From contig JAUYQQ010000022.1 in assembly GCA_030697165.1 (NCBI GenBank), positions 248,001 through 312,000 of the forward strand: a stretch of 64,000 bases of DNA. The letters are read 5' to 3'. The notes under the pieces were generated by a model that worked only from the letters and a program-made list of their open reading frames with translations, did not search any database and was not told the origin of the DNA. Origin of the DNA: Acidobacteriota bacterium (GTDB lineage: Bacteria > Acidobacteriota > Vicinamibacteria > Vicinamibacterales > UBA2999). Below are positions 20,218 through 28,258 of this stretch, piece by piece. Position 1 is the first letter of the stretch, and each line of letters opens with the position of its first letter. Made by a program: the position numbers and the translations under genes.

Positions 20218-20469
20218 TTGTCTGCGCTCACGAAGGTCGTGCTCCACGTGTGGAGCGACGGCACCTGCAGTTTGTTAACGGTTCCGCTTGATTGGCGCGC
20301 GGGCCACACCTTGCCCGAAAACGTGCCCGACGAGCGCTACGACACGCCGGAGCATGCGATGAGCGCGCTGGCCGATGCCGGCCGCTCGCAGAATCCCACC
20401 ATGAGCTGGTATCGCGATCCCTCGAAGCGGCTCCCGGCCGATTCGGACGGCTCCCAACCGTCGGCGTGA
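20218..20469 (+). CDS. Small hypothetical protein (83 residues)
   Basis: I do not recognise a family. The frame starts at TTG 20218, with GAAAGGA about 6-8 bases upstream. It encodes a compact protein beginning MSALTKVVLHVWSDG, with many Trp, Asp, Pro and charged residues and a low-complexity polar tail. Third codon positions are GC-rich like the neighbours, which supports coding. A hairpin of the TTTA-loop family follows 7 bases after the stop, and an extended -10 element lies upstream. It is convergent with the anchor protein gene at 20499. It could be a cytosolic accessory protein; there is no signal peptide. Confidence 0.6.
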   Translation: MSALTKVVLHVWSDGTCSLLTVPLDWRAGHTLPENVPDERYDTPEHAMSALADAGRSQNPTMSWYRDPSKRLPADSDGSQPSA

Positions 20470-20475
20470 TGTAGC

Positions 20476-20493
20476 GTCCGGCTTTAGCCGGAC
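20476..20493. terminator. TTTA-loop hairpin GTCCGGC/GCCGGAC after the small gene
   Basis: A 7-bp perfect stem around a TTTA loop, 7 bases after the stop at 20469 and 6 bases before the convergent stop at 20499. It is one of five related hairpins in the window. There is no long T run, so it may act as a bidirectional pause/stability element rather than a classical terminator. Confidence 0.5.
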
Positions 20494-20498
20494 CATCC

Positions 20499-21059
20499 CT
20501 AAAGCTTCTCGATCTTGCTGTAGAAGCCGCTGGTCTTCAGCGTGATCGTGACCGGTTCCCAGGTCAGGTTCTGCCAGAACCAGCCGTGGCGGCCATCGAA
20601 CGGTGCGTGAAACGTACCGTGATCGCTCGCGGCTTCTTCGCCCTTCGCGTAGCTGGCCTCGCCGCCGGTGCCATCTCCGTACTCACCGTGCATGTCGAAC
20701 TCGACGGTGCCGCCCGCGACCGTCCAACTGAACACGTAGCTGCTTCCCTTGACCATGGTCGCCTTGATCTCGACGCCCTCGCCGGGCTTTAGCGTCAGCG
20801 TCATCTCGTCGCTGCGAAAGGGCGCCTCGGGCCGGGTGACGGTGGCGGCGGCTTCGGGCGTCACCGGAATCGTCATGTCAATCGCCGACGCCGGCGGACG
20901 CAGCAGGCCGATCGCGTTGCCGATGCCCGTTGGGTCCATGCCGTACTCGGCCGGCAGGACGGCGGTAACCAGGACGGTCGCGGCGACCAGCAGGGCAATG
21001 CCAATCGCGCGCGCGAGCTGTGGCACGGTCGGCAGCGGTGGGGTGTTAGCAGAGGTCAT
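20499..21059 (-). CDS. Transmembrane anchor protein of a HupE-linked cluster
   Basis: A 186-residue protein with one N-terminal membrane segment (about residues 15-37, ARAIGIALLVAATVLVTAVL) and a beta-rich exported domain. That domain contains a LTLKPGEGVEIKATMVKGS segment and a WFWQNLTWEPVTITLKTSGFY C-terminus. Similar proteins are annotated as transmembrane anchor proteins and occur next to HupE/UreJ genes in metal-related clusters. The open frame continues upstream through the HupE gene's other frame; ATG 21059 is chosen because the membrane segment starts there and the HupE stop is 42 bases upstream. Role: probably tethers or stabilises an exported metal-handling partner. Confidence 0.75.
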   Translation of the reverse strand: MTSANTPPLPTVPQLARAIGIALLVAATVLVTAVLPAEYGMDPTGIGNAIGLLRPPASAIDMTIPVTPEAAATVTRPEAPFRSDEMTLTLKPGEGVEIKATMVKGSSYVFSWTVAGGTVEFDMHGEYGDGTGGEASYAKGEEAASDHGTFHAPFDGRHGWFWQNLTWEPVTITLKTSGFYSKIEKL

Positions 21060-21067
21060 GCGTTCCC

Positions 21068-21100
21068 AATCTGTGACTAATCGGTGTCTAATCTGTGGCC
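21068..21100. repeat. Intergenic AATCTGTG-type repeat (copy 1)
   Basis: Opens AATCTGTGACTAATCGGTG and closes TAATCTGTGGCC, filling the gap between the HupE and anchor genes. Related copies are at 31029-31057 (opposite orientation) and 31812-31840. Such AATCTGTG/GGCC-ended repeats recur in intergenic DNA of several phyla. Confidence 0.6.
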
Positions 21101-21781
21101 CTATTGCGTGGCGAAACCGACCAGTTGATAGCCGGCGAGGATGAAGCCGCAGGTCATCACGACGACGTTGGCGGCGAAGGCGTGGCGGTCGAAGCCGGGC
21201 GAGCGGCGCCAGAAGCCCATGGCGATCAGGATCGCACTTAGTCCCAGCACCTGTCCTAACTCCACGCCGACGTTGAAGGCGATGATGTTCGGCACCAGCC
21301 CCTCGGCCGACAGCGAGAAGTCTTGCAGCTTGGTGCCGAGACCGAGACCGTGAAACAGGCCGAAGATCCACACGGCCAGCTTGGTGTTGGGCTGAAAGCC
21401 GAACAGGCGCGTGAAGAAGCCCATGTTGTCGAGCGCCTTGTAGACCACCGACAGGCCGATGATGGCGTCGATCAGGAACGGGTTGACGTGCGTGCCGCTC
21501 ATCACCGCGTAGAGCAGCGTGATGCTGTGGCCGACGGCGAACAGCGTGACGTAGAGCGCGACTTCCTTGAGGCGGTAGAGAAAGAAGATCACGCCGAACA
21601 GGAACAGCAGGTGGTCGTAGCCGGTGACCATGTGCTTGGCGCCGAGGTAGATGAAGACGGCCAGTTGCCGGCCCTGCGTGATCAGGTCCTTGTCGCTGGC
21701 GGCAACGCCGTGCGCGGACACGCCGTCGGCGAAGACCGTCGCCAGGACGAGGAGCAGGACGAGGTAGCGTCGGGTGGTCAA
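21101..21781 (-). CDS. HupE/UreJ-2 family membrane protein
   Basis: A 226-residue polytopic membrane protein. A signal-like N-terminus ending GVSAHG is followed by about five to six hydrophobic segments. Family motifs are the histidine-rich GAKHMVTGYDHLLFLFGV (about 47-64) and FAVGHSITLL, and a third conserved FGLFHGLGLGTKL. These His/Asp residues line the presumed metal path of HupE/UreJ nickel/cobalt permease-like proteins. The start codon is TTG at 21781. The downstream anchor protein and nearby copper genes suggest a copper- or other metal-related function here rather than hydrogenase nickel supply; no hydrogenase or urease genes are present. Confidence 0.85.
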   Translation of the reverse strand: MTTRRYLVLLLVLATVFADGVSAHGVAASDKDLITQGRQLAVFIYLGAKHMVTGYDHLLFLFGVIFFLYRLKEVALYVTLFAVGHSITLLYAVMSGTHVNPFLIDAIIGLSVVYKALDNMGFFTRLFGFQPNTKLAVWIFGLFHGLGLGTKLQDFSLSAEGLVPNIIAFNVGVELGQVLGLSAILIAMGFWRRSPGFDRHAFAANVVVMTCGFILAGYQLVGFATQ

Positions 21782-21791
21782 TCGCCTGAAA

Positions 21792-21820
21792 TTCTACCCT
21801 CAACGCTCGTCTGGTATAGT
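21792..21820 (+). promoter_or_regulatory. Candidate promoter of the secreted Cys/His protein gene
   Basis: TTCTAC (21792-21797) is spaced 17 bases from TATAGT (21815-21820). The -10 has a preceding TGG and the leader to ATG 21833 is only 12 bases. The -35 is weak. Confidence 0.4.
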
Positions 21821-21832
21821 CGAAGAGTCTCG

Positions 21833-22195
21833 ATGGTCCGGTCCACCGCACATCTCCTCGTCATCATGATGCTCCTGGCGTCGGGCCGGTTGCTCGCGTG
21901 CGGGTGGGAGTGTATGGACGAGCTCGCGGCGCCTGAGGCGGCTTCGTGCCACACGGAATCCGCGCCGGCCACGGCGATCAACGGGGACCCTGCGCACGCG
22001 TGCCTTCCTGACGTCGCTGAACCGCTGGTAAGGGTCGTCAAGACGCTCGAGGCGCAGGACCTGGCGGCGGCTCCGTTAGCGATACCGCTGGCCAGGCCCG
22101 ACCGCGACCTCGCCCCTTCCAGTGCTCACCTGCATTCGTACCACCTCCGCCACGAGTCGCCGCATTTGGCGACACTCTCCGTCCTTCGCATCTGA
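21833..22195 (+). CDS. Secreted Cys/His-rich small protein upstream of copA
   Basis: A 120-residue protein not assigned to a family. The start at 21833 gives a signal-like hydrophobic stretch (HLLVIMMLLASGRLLA) and a 12-base leader after a promoter-like -10. The mature part has Cys at 23, 27, 39 and 57 (CGWEC, SCH, HAC) and a histidine-rich C-terminus (H99, H101, H104, H107, H111). This composition, and its place between HupE and copA, suggests metal binding in the periplasm, perhaps copper delivery or sensing. It is divergent from the HupE operon by 51 bases. Alternative: a lipoprotein with Cys23 as the acylation site (LLAC resembles a lipobox). Confidence 0.6.
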   Translation: MVRSTAHLLVIMMLLASGRLLACGWECMDELAAPEAASCHTESAPATAINGDPAHACLPDVAEPLVRVVKTLEAQDLAAAPLAIPLARPDRDLAPSSAHLHSYHLRHESPHLATLSVLRI

Positions 22196-22224
22196 TCGTC
22201 CGCTCCTGTCGCCATTGCCAGGAG

Positions 22225-22244
22225 GGCGGCGCTTTAGCGCCGCC
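22225..22244. terminator. TTTA-loop hairpin GGCGGCGC/GCGCCGCC upstream of copA
   Basis: An 8-bp perfect stem around TTTA, 29 bases after the stop of the secreted protein gene and 23 bases before the copA start. It belongs to the same family as the hairpins at 20476, 46595, 52814 and 53209. Confidence 0.5.
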
Positions 22245-22267
22245 GTAATCGAACGAGGATGCATCAG

Positions 22268-24121
22268 ATGATCAATCGACGTACGTTTGTTAAGGGACTT
22301 GCTGTGGGCGGCGCGGCCGCCGGCCTGGGCATGTGGCCGTCGCGCGGGTTTGCGCAGGTCGACTCGCGCACCAGCCAGGCGACGCTCACCGGCACCGAGT
22401 TCGACCTGCGCATTGCCGAATCGCCGGTGAACTTCACCGGCGCCCCTCGCATGGGCATTACCGTGAACGGCACCATCCCGGCGCCGCTCGTGCGCTGGCG
22501 CGAGGGCGACACCGTGACCATGCGCGTCGCCAACGCGCTTGATGAGGACACCTCGATCCACTGGCACGGCATGATCCTGCCGGCCAACATGGACGGCGTG
22601 CCGGGGTTGAGCTTTCACGGCATCCATCCAGGCGAGACCTTCACCTACAAGTTCGCCGTGCGCCAGGGCGGCACCTACTGGTATCACAGCCACTCGGGCT
22701 TCCAGGAGCAGCGCGGCCTGTATGGTCCGCTGGTGATCGATCCGCTCGAGCCCGAGCCGTTCCGCTACGACCGCGAACACGTCGTGCTGCTCACCGACTG
22801 GACCGACGAAGACCCTAAGCGCGTGTTCCGCAAGCTGAAGAAGCAGGCCGACTACTACAACCGCGATCGCCGCAACTTCGGTGACTTCCTGAAGGACGTC
22901 CGGGAGAACGGGTTCAAGGCCACGGTCGCCGAGCGGCGCGCGTGGGGCGACATGCGGATGTCGGCGACCGACCTGGCCGACGTCTCGGGCCACACCTACA
23001 CGCACCTCGTGAACGGTGTTCCCCCCGCGGGCAACTGGACCGGCCTGTTCAAACCGGGCGAGCGGGTGCGCCTGCGGGTGATCAACGGCTCGGCGATGAC
23101 CTACTTCGACGTCCGCATCCCGGGCTTGAAGATGACGGTGGTCGCCGCCGACGGCCAGTACGTGCATCCAGTGACGGTGGATGAGTTCCGCATCGCCACC
23201 GCCGAGACGTTCGATGTGATCGTCGAGCCGTCGGGGCAGGACGCCTTCACCATTTTCGCGCAAGCCATGGACCGCACCGCCTACGCGGCCGGCACGCTGG
23301 CCGTGCGCGACGGGCTGCAGGCACCGGTGCCGGCGCTCGATCCGCGGCCGCTGCTGAGCATGGCCGACATGGGCCACGGCGGACCAGGCCACGACATGGC
23401 GGCCATGGCGCCGCCAGCCGCCGCCGATCCCCACGCCGGACACAACATGCCGGCGGCACCAGCCGCGGTCGACCCCCACGCCGGACACAACATGCCGGCG
23501 GCGCCGGCCGCGGTCGATCCCCATGCCGGCCACAACATGCCAGCGGCACCGGCGGCGGCCGATCCCCACGCCGGGCACAACATGTCGGCCGGTGGTGGCG
23601 CCCAGATGCACCCGGACACCGAGAACAATCCGCTGGTGGACATGCAGACCATGGCACCGACCGCGAAACTCCACGATCCCGGCATCGGCCTGCGCGACAA
23701 CGGCCGCAGGGTGCTGACCTACGCCGATTTGAAGAGCACGTTCGCCGATCCCGACGGCCGCGATCCGGGACGCACGGTGGAACTGCATCTCACCGGACAC
23801 ATGGAGCGTTTCGCCTGGTCGTTCAACGGCATCAAGTTCGCGGACGCCGAGCCGCTGCGGCTCACTTACGGCGAGCGCCTGCGCATTGTGCTGGTGAACG
23901 ACACCATGATGACGCACCCGATCCACCTGCACGGGATGTGGAGCGATCTCGAAGACGAGGCGGGCAACTTCCTGGTGCGCAAGCACACCATCGACATGCC
24001 GCCGGGCACCAAGCGCGCCTACCGGGTACGCGCCGACGCACTGGGCCGATGGGCGTTCCATTGTCACCTGCTGTTTCACATGGAAGCCGGCATGTTCCGC
24101 GAAGTGCGGGTGGAGGAATAA
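22268..24121 (+). CDS. copA: Multicopper oxidase, copper-resistance CopA family
   Basis: A 617-residue periplasmic multicopper oxidase. ATG 22268 is preferred over 22259 because GAGG (22255-22258) is then 9 bases away. A Tat signal (NRRTFVKGLAVGG) opens the protein. Type 2/3 copper motifs HWHGM (about 98-102) and HSHSGFQEQRG (about 140-150) are N-terminal, and HPIHLHGMW and HCHLLFHMEAGM near the C-terminus complete the type 1/2/3 sites. Between domains lies a Met/His-rich insert of four DPHAGHNM repeats, the classical CopA copper-loading region. The family oxidises Cu(I) and sequesters copper. It overlaps the copB start by one base (TAATG). Confidence 0.95.
   Translation: MINRRTFVKGLAVGGAAAGLGMWPSRGFAQVDSRTSQATLTGTEFDLRIAESPVNFTGAPRMGITVNGTIPAPLVRWREGDTVTMRVANALDEDTSIHWHGMILPANMDGVPGLSFHGIHPGETFTYKFAVRQGGTYWYHSHSGFQEQRGLYGPLVIDPLEPEPFRYDREHVVLLTDWTDEDPKRVFRKLKKQADYYNRDRRNFGDFLKDVRENGFKATVAERRAWGDMRMSATDLADVSGHTYTHLVNGVPPAGNWTGLFKPGERVRLRVINGSAMTYFDVRIPGLKMTVVAADGQYVHPVTVDEFRIATAETFDVIVEPSGQDAFTIFAQAMDRTAYAAGTLAVRDGLQAPVPALDPRPLLSMADMGHGGPGHDMAAMAPPAAADPHAGHNMPAAPAAVDPHAGHNMPAAPAAVDPHAGHNMPAAPAAADPHAGHNMSAGGGAQMHPDTENNPLVDMQTMAPTAKLHDPGIGLRDNGRRVLTYADLKSTFADPDGRDPGRTVELHLTGHMERFAWSFNGIKFADAEPLRLTYGERLRIVLVNDTMMTHPIHLHGMWSDLEDEAGNFLVRKHTIDMPPGTKRAYRVRADALGRWAFHCHLLFHMEAGMFREVRVEE
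23426..23605 (+). repeat. 45-bp tandem repeats encoding DPHAGHNM units inside copA
   Basis: Units start at 23426, 23471, 23516 and 23561; each encodes DPHAGHNMPAAPAAV or a close variant (15 residues), the last diverging after HNM. The near-identical DNA implies recent expansion. The Met/His content suits Cu(I)/Cu(II) binding. Confidence 0.9.
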
Positions 24122-24903
24122 TGGCGGCCCTCACTCGGTTCGCTCTCACACTGTTGTTCGCGTGCGCGCTGGCCACCACCGCGGCTGCGCAGGTGACGCC
24201 CGTGCCGCCACCGACCGACGAGGATCGCCGGGCGGCGTTCCCGCCGGATCTGCAGGGGCATGCCGTACACGACACCGGCATCCACTACATGTTGCTGTTC
24301 GATCAGCTGGAATCCGAGTTCTCCGGCGCCGGCGTCGGCGCGCTCTGGGACACCAACTTATGGGTCGGCGGTGACGTGAACCGCATTTGGGCACGCACCG
24401 AAGCGGCCTACCAGGAGGGTGCGTTCGAGCATGCCGAGGGGCACCTGCTGCTCGGCCGCAACTTCTCGCGCTGGTGGACCGTGGTCGGCGGCGTGCGACA
24501 GGACTTCGCCCCCGGCGTCGGCCGCACCTGGATGGCGGTGGGCCTCCAGGGCCTGGCGCCACAATGGTTCGAAGTCGAGAGCACGTTCTACCTCGGCGAG
24601 TCGGCGCGAACGGCGGCGCGGCTTGAGGTTGAGTACGACCTGCTGTTCACCGACAAGCTGGTCATGCAGCCGCTGCTCGAGATGAACCTGTACGGCAAGG
24701 ACGATCCCGAGCGCGGCATTGGCGCCGGCCTGAGCACCATCGAATTCGGTGCCCGGTTCCGTTATGAAATCCGCCGTGAGCTGGCGCCCTACGCCGGCCT
24801 GGTGTGGCACCGCAAGGTGTTCGGCACCGGCGACCTGGCCCGCGAACAAGGCCACGACGTTGGCGGCTGGCGCCTGGTCACCGGTTTAAGGGTATGGTTC
24901 TGA
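24121..24903 (+). CDS. copB: Copper resistance protein B (outer-membrane CopB)
   Basis: A 260-residue CopB. A Sec signal (residues 1-22, ending AAAQ) is followed by a short linker and a beta-barrel domain. Family signatures are HYMLLFDQLESEF, DTNLWVGGDVNRIWARTEA, GRNFSRWWTVVGGVRQDF and the terminal aromatic strand LVTGLRVWF. CopB is thought to bind or export copper at the outer membrane as partner of CopA. It overlaps the copA stop by one base, so translation is coupled. A large inverted repeat follows at 24929. Confidence 0.95.
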   Translation: MAALTRFALTLLFACALATTAAAQVTPVPPPTDEDRRAAFPPDLQGHAVHDTGIHYMLLFDQLESEFSGAGVGALWDTNLWVGGDVNRIWARTEAAYQEGAFEHAEGHLLLGRNFSRWWTVVGGVRQDFAPGVGRTWMAVGLQGLAPQWFEVESTFYLGESARTAARLEVEYDLLFTDKLVMQPLLEMNLYGKDDPERGIGAGLSTIEFGARFRYEIRRELAPYAGLVWHRKVFGTGDLAREQGHDVGGWRLVTGLRVWF

Positions 24904-24928
24904 CATGACCAGAAAAAAGGACTGAATT

Positions 24929-25004
24929 ACAGGAGATCAGGAGATCAGGAGACCACTCGTCTTTGGTCTTCCCGGAATGAACGCCTGATCTCTTGATCTC
25001 CTGT
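24929..25004. terminator. 21-bp inverted repeat between convergent copB and NHL genes
   Basis: Arms 24929-24949 (opens ACAGGAGATCAGG) and 24984-25004 (closes GATCTCCTGT) are complementary at 20 of 21 positions, with 34 bases between. It fills most of the 108-base convergent gap and probably terminates both sides. A related ACAGGAGG hairpin lies at 60416-60469. Confidence 0.65.
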
Positions 25005-25011
25005 GAATGGG

Positions 25012-26127
25012 CTACTTGGCCATCAGCGTGAACTTCTGCACGCGGCGCCCTGTCGAGGCTTCGCCGACGTACAGGTTGCCCCGGCTGTCGATGCTCATGC
25101 CGTGCGGGCGCAGGAACTGGCCGACCTGCCGGCCGCCGCGGCCGAATTCGCCAATGACCGCCAGGTCGCTGCGGCGGAGGATCCAGACCTTGTGGTTGGT
25201 GCCGTCCGCCATGTAGAGAAACTGCTGCGCCGCGTCCTGCGACGGCACCAGCACAAACGCCGACCCCGACGACCGCGTCAGCGGCGCGATGATCTTCTCG
25301 CTGAGGAACGTGCCCTTTTGGTCGAACACCTGGATGCGGTTGCCGCGGCGATCGGCCACGTAGATCTTGCCGTCGCTCGTGCCGGTCAGGCCGTGCACGG
25401 TCGAGAACTGCGTGTTCGGCACGTTCGGATCGTTCGCCATCTTCTGCGTATCGTCGGGCGGCTTCCCGTAGGCGCCCCAGTGGCGCAAGTACTTGCCGGT
25501 GGCGCCGTCGACCACGACGACGCGGCGGTTGCGGTAGCCGTCGGCGATGAAGGCCTCGTTGGTCTTGGGATCGACCCAGATGCCGGCCGGCCCGCCCAGA
25601 AGCGTGGTGTCGTTGCTGCCGGCGACCTTGTCGAACTCACCAATTGTGAAGACCAGCTTGCCGGCGCGCGTGAACTTCATCACCCGGTGATGCGCGTGGC
25701 TGCCGACCCACACGAAGTCGTTGTGGTCCACGAAAATGCCGTGGGGGTTCTTCGGAAACTGCGACGGGTCCTCGGTCGCCGCATCACCCCAGCCCTGCAC
25801 CAGCTTGCCTTGCGGATCGAACTCGAGCACGACCGGCGCCGGCCGGCAACAGGTGCCCATCGGCGGCGTCTGCATTTCGTAGAGCTCTTCTTCGGTCAGC
25901 GTCTCGGGCAGGTGCGAGACCCACACGTGCTGTTTGGCATCGACAAACACGCCGGTAACGGAGCCCAGGATCCAGTTATTCGGCAACTCGAGCGGCCAGG
26001 AGGGATCGACCTGGAATCGGGGCGGGGGTGGCTGGGCCTGGGCATTTGCGGTCTCGCGCGGGGACCCGATGCCGCCAACCAGAATCGTCAGAAGAACAAT
26101 GAGTGAGAGGTGCCATTTCGTTCGCAT
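25012..26127 (-). CDS. Exported NHL-repeat beta-propeller protein
   Basis: A 371-residue secreted propeller. A Sec signal (residues about 1-30, ending ANAQA) precedes six NHL-like blades such as NPHGIFVDHNDFVWVGS, GGPAGIWVDPKTNEAFIADGY, VHGLTGTSDGKIYVADRRGNRIQVF and RPHGMSIDSRGNLYVGE. Sequence resembles peptidyl-alpha-hydroxyglycine amidating-lyase-like propellers, but I cannot see evidence for catalysis, so a binding or scaffold role is equally likely. It is convergent with copB and divergent from the PBP1A gene (57-base gap). Confidence 0.8.
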   Translation of the reverse strand: MRTKWHLSLIVLLTILVGGIGSPRETANAQAQPPPPRFQVDPSWPLELPNNWILGSVTGVFVDAKQHVWVSHLPETLTEEELYEMQTPPMGTCCRPAPVVLEFDPQGKLVQGWGDAATEDPSQFPKNPHGIFVDHNDFVWVGSHAHHRVMKFTRAGKLVFTIGEFDKVAGSNDTTLLGGPAGIWVDPKTNEAFIADGYRNRRVVVVDGATGKYLRHWGAYGKPPDDTQKMANDPNVPNTQFSTVHGLTGTSDGKIYVADRRGNRIQVFDQKGTFLSEKIIAPLTRSSGSAFVLVPSQDAAQQFLYMADGTNHKVWILRRSDLAVIGEFGRGGRQVGQFLRPHGMSIDSRGNLYVGEASTGRRVQKFTLMAK

Positions 26128-26184
26128 GGCCAGACGATAACACGGCCGCCGAAGCTTGGCACGTCGGTTGCAGCCACTGGGGTT

Positions 26185-28200
26185 ATGTCCCCGATCACCC
26201 TTCGCAGCTGGCCGCTCATGCTCCGCGTGGTTGTGGCCGTGTTCGCGGCGGCTACCGCGGTGTTTGCCTGGGGTTTCTATACGCTCGTCTCCGGGATGCC
26301 CGGACGCGAGGAGTTACGCGCCTTCAGCGTGATGCCGAGCGCGACTGTTCTTTATGACGCGGCCGACCGTGCAACTTTTACCATCGCGAAGGAACATCGT
26401 ATTGAAGTGCCACTGGCACAGGTATCGCCCTACCTGATCAAGGCAGTGATTGCCATCGAGGACCGCCGCTTCTTCGACCACGACGGCCTCGATCCCATCC
26501 GTATTGCCGGCGCTGCTTTCGCGGTCATCCGCGCCGGCGAAGCCGTGCAGGGCGGCAGCACCATTACGCAGCAGCTGGCCCGCCAGTCGGTGGGGCGCCA
26601 GAAGACGCTGCGCCGCAAGCTCCGCGAAGTGGTCTTCGCGGCACAACTCGAGCGCCACTTCACCAAGAACGAGATTCTCGAGCTCTATCTCAACAAGGTG
26701 TACTTCGGCGACGGCCTCTACGGCGTCGAAGCGGCGTCACGCGGGTACTTCAACAAGCCCGCGGCGGCGCTCACCCTGCCCGAGGCGGCGCTGCTGGCCG
26801 GCCTGCTGAAGGCGCCGTCGAACTACGCGCCGACGGTGGATCTGGCGAAGGCCGAAAACCGCCAGGAGGTCGTGCTGGGGGCCATGCTGGCCTCGAAGAC
26901 GATCACCGCCACCGAGCACGCGCAGGCCATGCGCGCCCAGGTGACGATTGAGGACGGCCTGCGCGGACCGGAGCCGTTCGGCCACTACTTCAAGGAGGAA
27001 GTGCGGCGGCAACTGGTCGAGCGCTTCGGGTGGCCGCTCGTGTCGGAGGGCGGCCTGCATGTCTACACCACCATCGATCCGGCCATGCAGCGCGCCGCTG
27101 ACGCAGAGGTCACGCGCAGTCTCGCCGACATCGATCGCACCCGCAAGGGCGCCGCGGGCGGTCCCGTGCTGCAGGCGGCGCTGATCGCGATCGAGCCACA
27201 GTCGGGCGCAGTGCGCGCGCTCGTCGGCGGCCGCGACTTCGTGGCCAGCTCGTACGATCGCGCCCTGGTCGCGCGGCGCCAGCCGGGCTCGGCCTTCAAG
27301 CCGTTCATCTATGCGGCCGCCGTCGAAGCGGGCTACGGCCCCAACGACACCATCGAAGACCTGAGTGGGCCGGTGATCGCCAATGCCTCTTGGGATCCCG
27401 CGGATGAACACCAGGAGGACGACTGGGTGACACTGCGCGACGGCCTGCGCCTGTCGAGCAATCGCGCGGCCGTCCGTTTGCTCAGCGACGTCGGGCTGAC
27501 ACGCACGCTGAAGTTGGCTCGCGGGTTCGGCTTCACCGACCTGCCGAATGTGCCGTCAGTGGCGCTCGGCGCCGGCGAGGTCACGCTCCTGGGGCTCACC
27601 TCGGCGTACTCGGCCTTCGCCAACGGCGGCGCCATCACGCCACCGTCATTGATCCGGAAGGTCGTTGATGCCGATGGCGTCGTGCTGTTCGAGTCGGCCG
27701 AGACGCCGCGGCAGGCGATCAAGCCCATGACCGCCTACCTGATGGCCGACATGCTGCGCGGCGTGATCGACGCCGGCACCGGATCCGGCGCCAGGCGGCA
27801 TGGGTTCGCGTTGCCCGCGGGCGGCAAGACCGGCACCACCAATGACTACAAGGACGCGTGGTTTGTCGGCTTTACGCCGTCGATCGTAACTGGAGTGTGG
27901 GTGGGCTTCGATCAGCCGCGCACGATCCGCAGCAATGGCTACGCGTCGGAACTCGCGGTGCCCATGTGGTCGCGCTTCATGAAGACTGCCACAAACGGCC
28001 ACAAGGCCACCTGGGTGAAGCGCCCCGCGGGCGCCAGTCGCGATGTGCGCCTCGCGCGCGCGGAACCCAAGCAGGACGCCGAGCCGGTGCTGCAGACCGA
28101 CGCCGAAGCCGACGAGCGTGGCGAGCTTCAGGAGAACCCCAAGAAGAAACGGGGCTTTTGGGGCCGACTCTTCGGTCGCGGAGACAAAGACAAAAAATAG
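26185..28200 (+). CDS. Penicillin-binding protein 1A-type transglycosylase/transpeptidase
   Basis: A 671-residue bifunctional class A PBP. The start at 26185 places the membrane anchor (LMLRVVVAVFAAATAVFAWGFY) right after the first residues; ATG 26218 is also possible. The GT51 domain shows IAIEDRRFFDHDG and GGSTITQQLAR. The transpeptidase has the SxxK serine at about residue 369 (PGSAFKPF), the SxN motif (SSN) and KTGTT. A short basic C-terminal tail (KKKRGFWGRLFGRGDKDKK) may contact the membrane or DNA. It polymerises and crosslinks peptidoglycan. A 9-bp tandem repeat array follows the gene. Confidence 0.92.
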   Translation: MSPITLRSWPLMLRVVVAVFAAATAVFAWGFYTLVSGMPGREELRAFSVMPSATVLYDAADRATFTIAKEHRIEVPLAQVSPYLIKAVIAIEDRRFFDHDGLDPIRIAGAAFAVIRAGEAVQGGSTITQQLARQSVGRQKTLRRKLREVVFAAQLERHFTKNEILELYLNKVYFGDGLYGVEAASRGYFNKPAAALTLPEAALLAGLLKAPSNYAPTVDLAKAENRQEVVLGAMLASKTITATEHAQAMRAQVTIEDGLRGPEPFGHYFKEEVRRQLVERFGWPLVSEGGLHVYTTIDPAMQRAADAEVTRSLADIDRTRKGAAGGPVLQAALIAIEPQSGAVRALVGGRDFVASSYDRALVARRQPGSAFKPFIYAAAVEAGYGPNDTIEDLSGPVIANASWDPADEHQEDDWVTLRDGLRLSSNRAAVRLLSDVGLTRTLKLARGFGFTDLPNVPSVALGAGEVTLLGLTSAYSAFANGGAITPPSLIRKVVDADGVVLFESAETPRQAIKPMTAYLMADMLRGVIDAGTGSGARRHGFALPAGGKTGTTNDYKDAWFVGFTPSIVTGVWVGFDQPRTIRSNGYASELAVPMWSRFMKTATNGHKATWVKRPAGASRDVRLARAEPKQDAEPVLQTDAEADERGELQENPKKKRGFWGRLFGRGDKDKK

Positions 28201-28208
28201 CGCACTCC

Positions 28209-28244
28209 AGGCACCTTAGGCACCCGAGGCACCCTAGGCACTCT
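28209..28244. repeat. Four tandem 9-bp repeats AGGCACC(T/C)(T/G)
   Basis: Units AGGCACCTT, AGGCACCCG, AGGCACCCT and AGGCACTCT run from 28209 to 28244 between the PBP1A stop and the cytochrome start. The last base is shared with a TATACT -10-like element (28244-28249). The same unit family occurs at 43370-43405 and, as reverse complement, at 45352. Confidence 0.85.
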
Positions 28245-28258
28245 ATACTTGCCGCCGT

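Noticed and set aside
20499-21851. Single 450-codon gene covering HupE and the anchor protein on the minus strand
   Set aside because: The upstream two thirds is an off-frame reading of HupE. The HupE frame and the separate 186-residue anchor frame each have proper membrane segments and starts.
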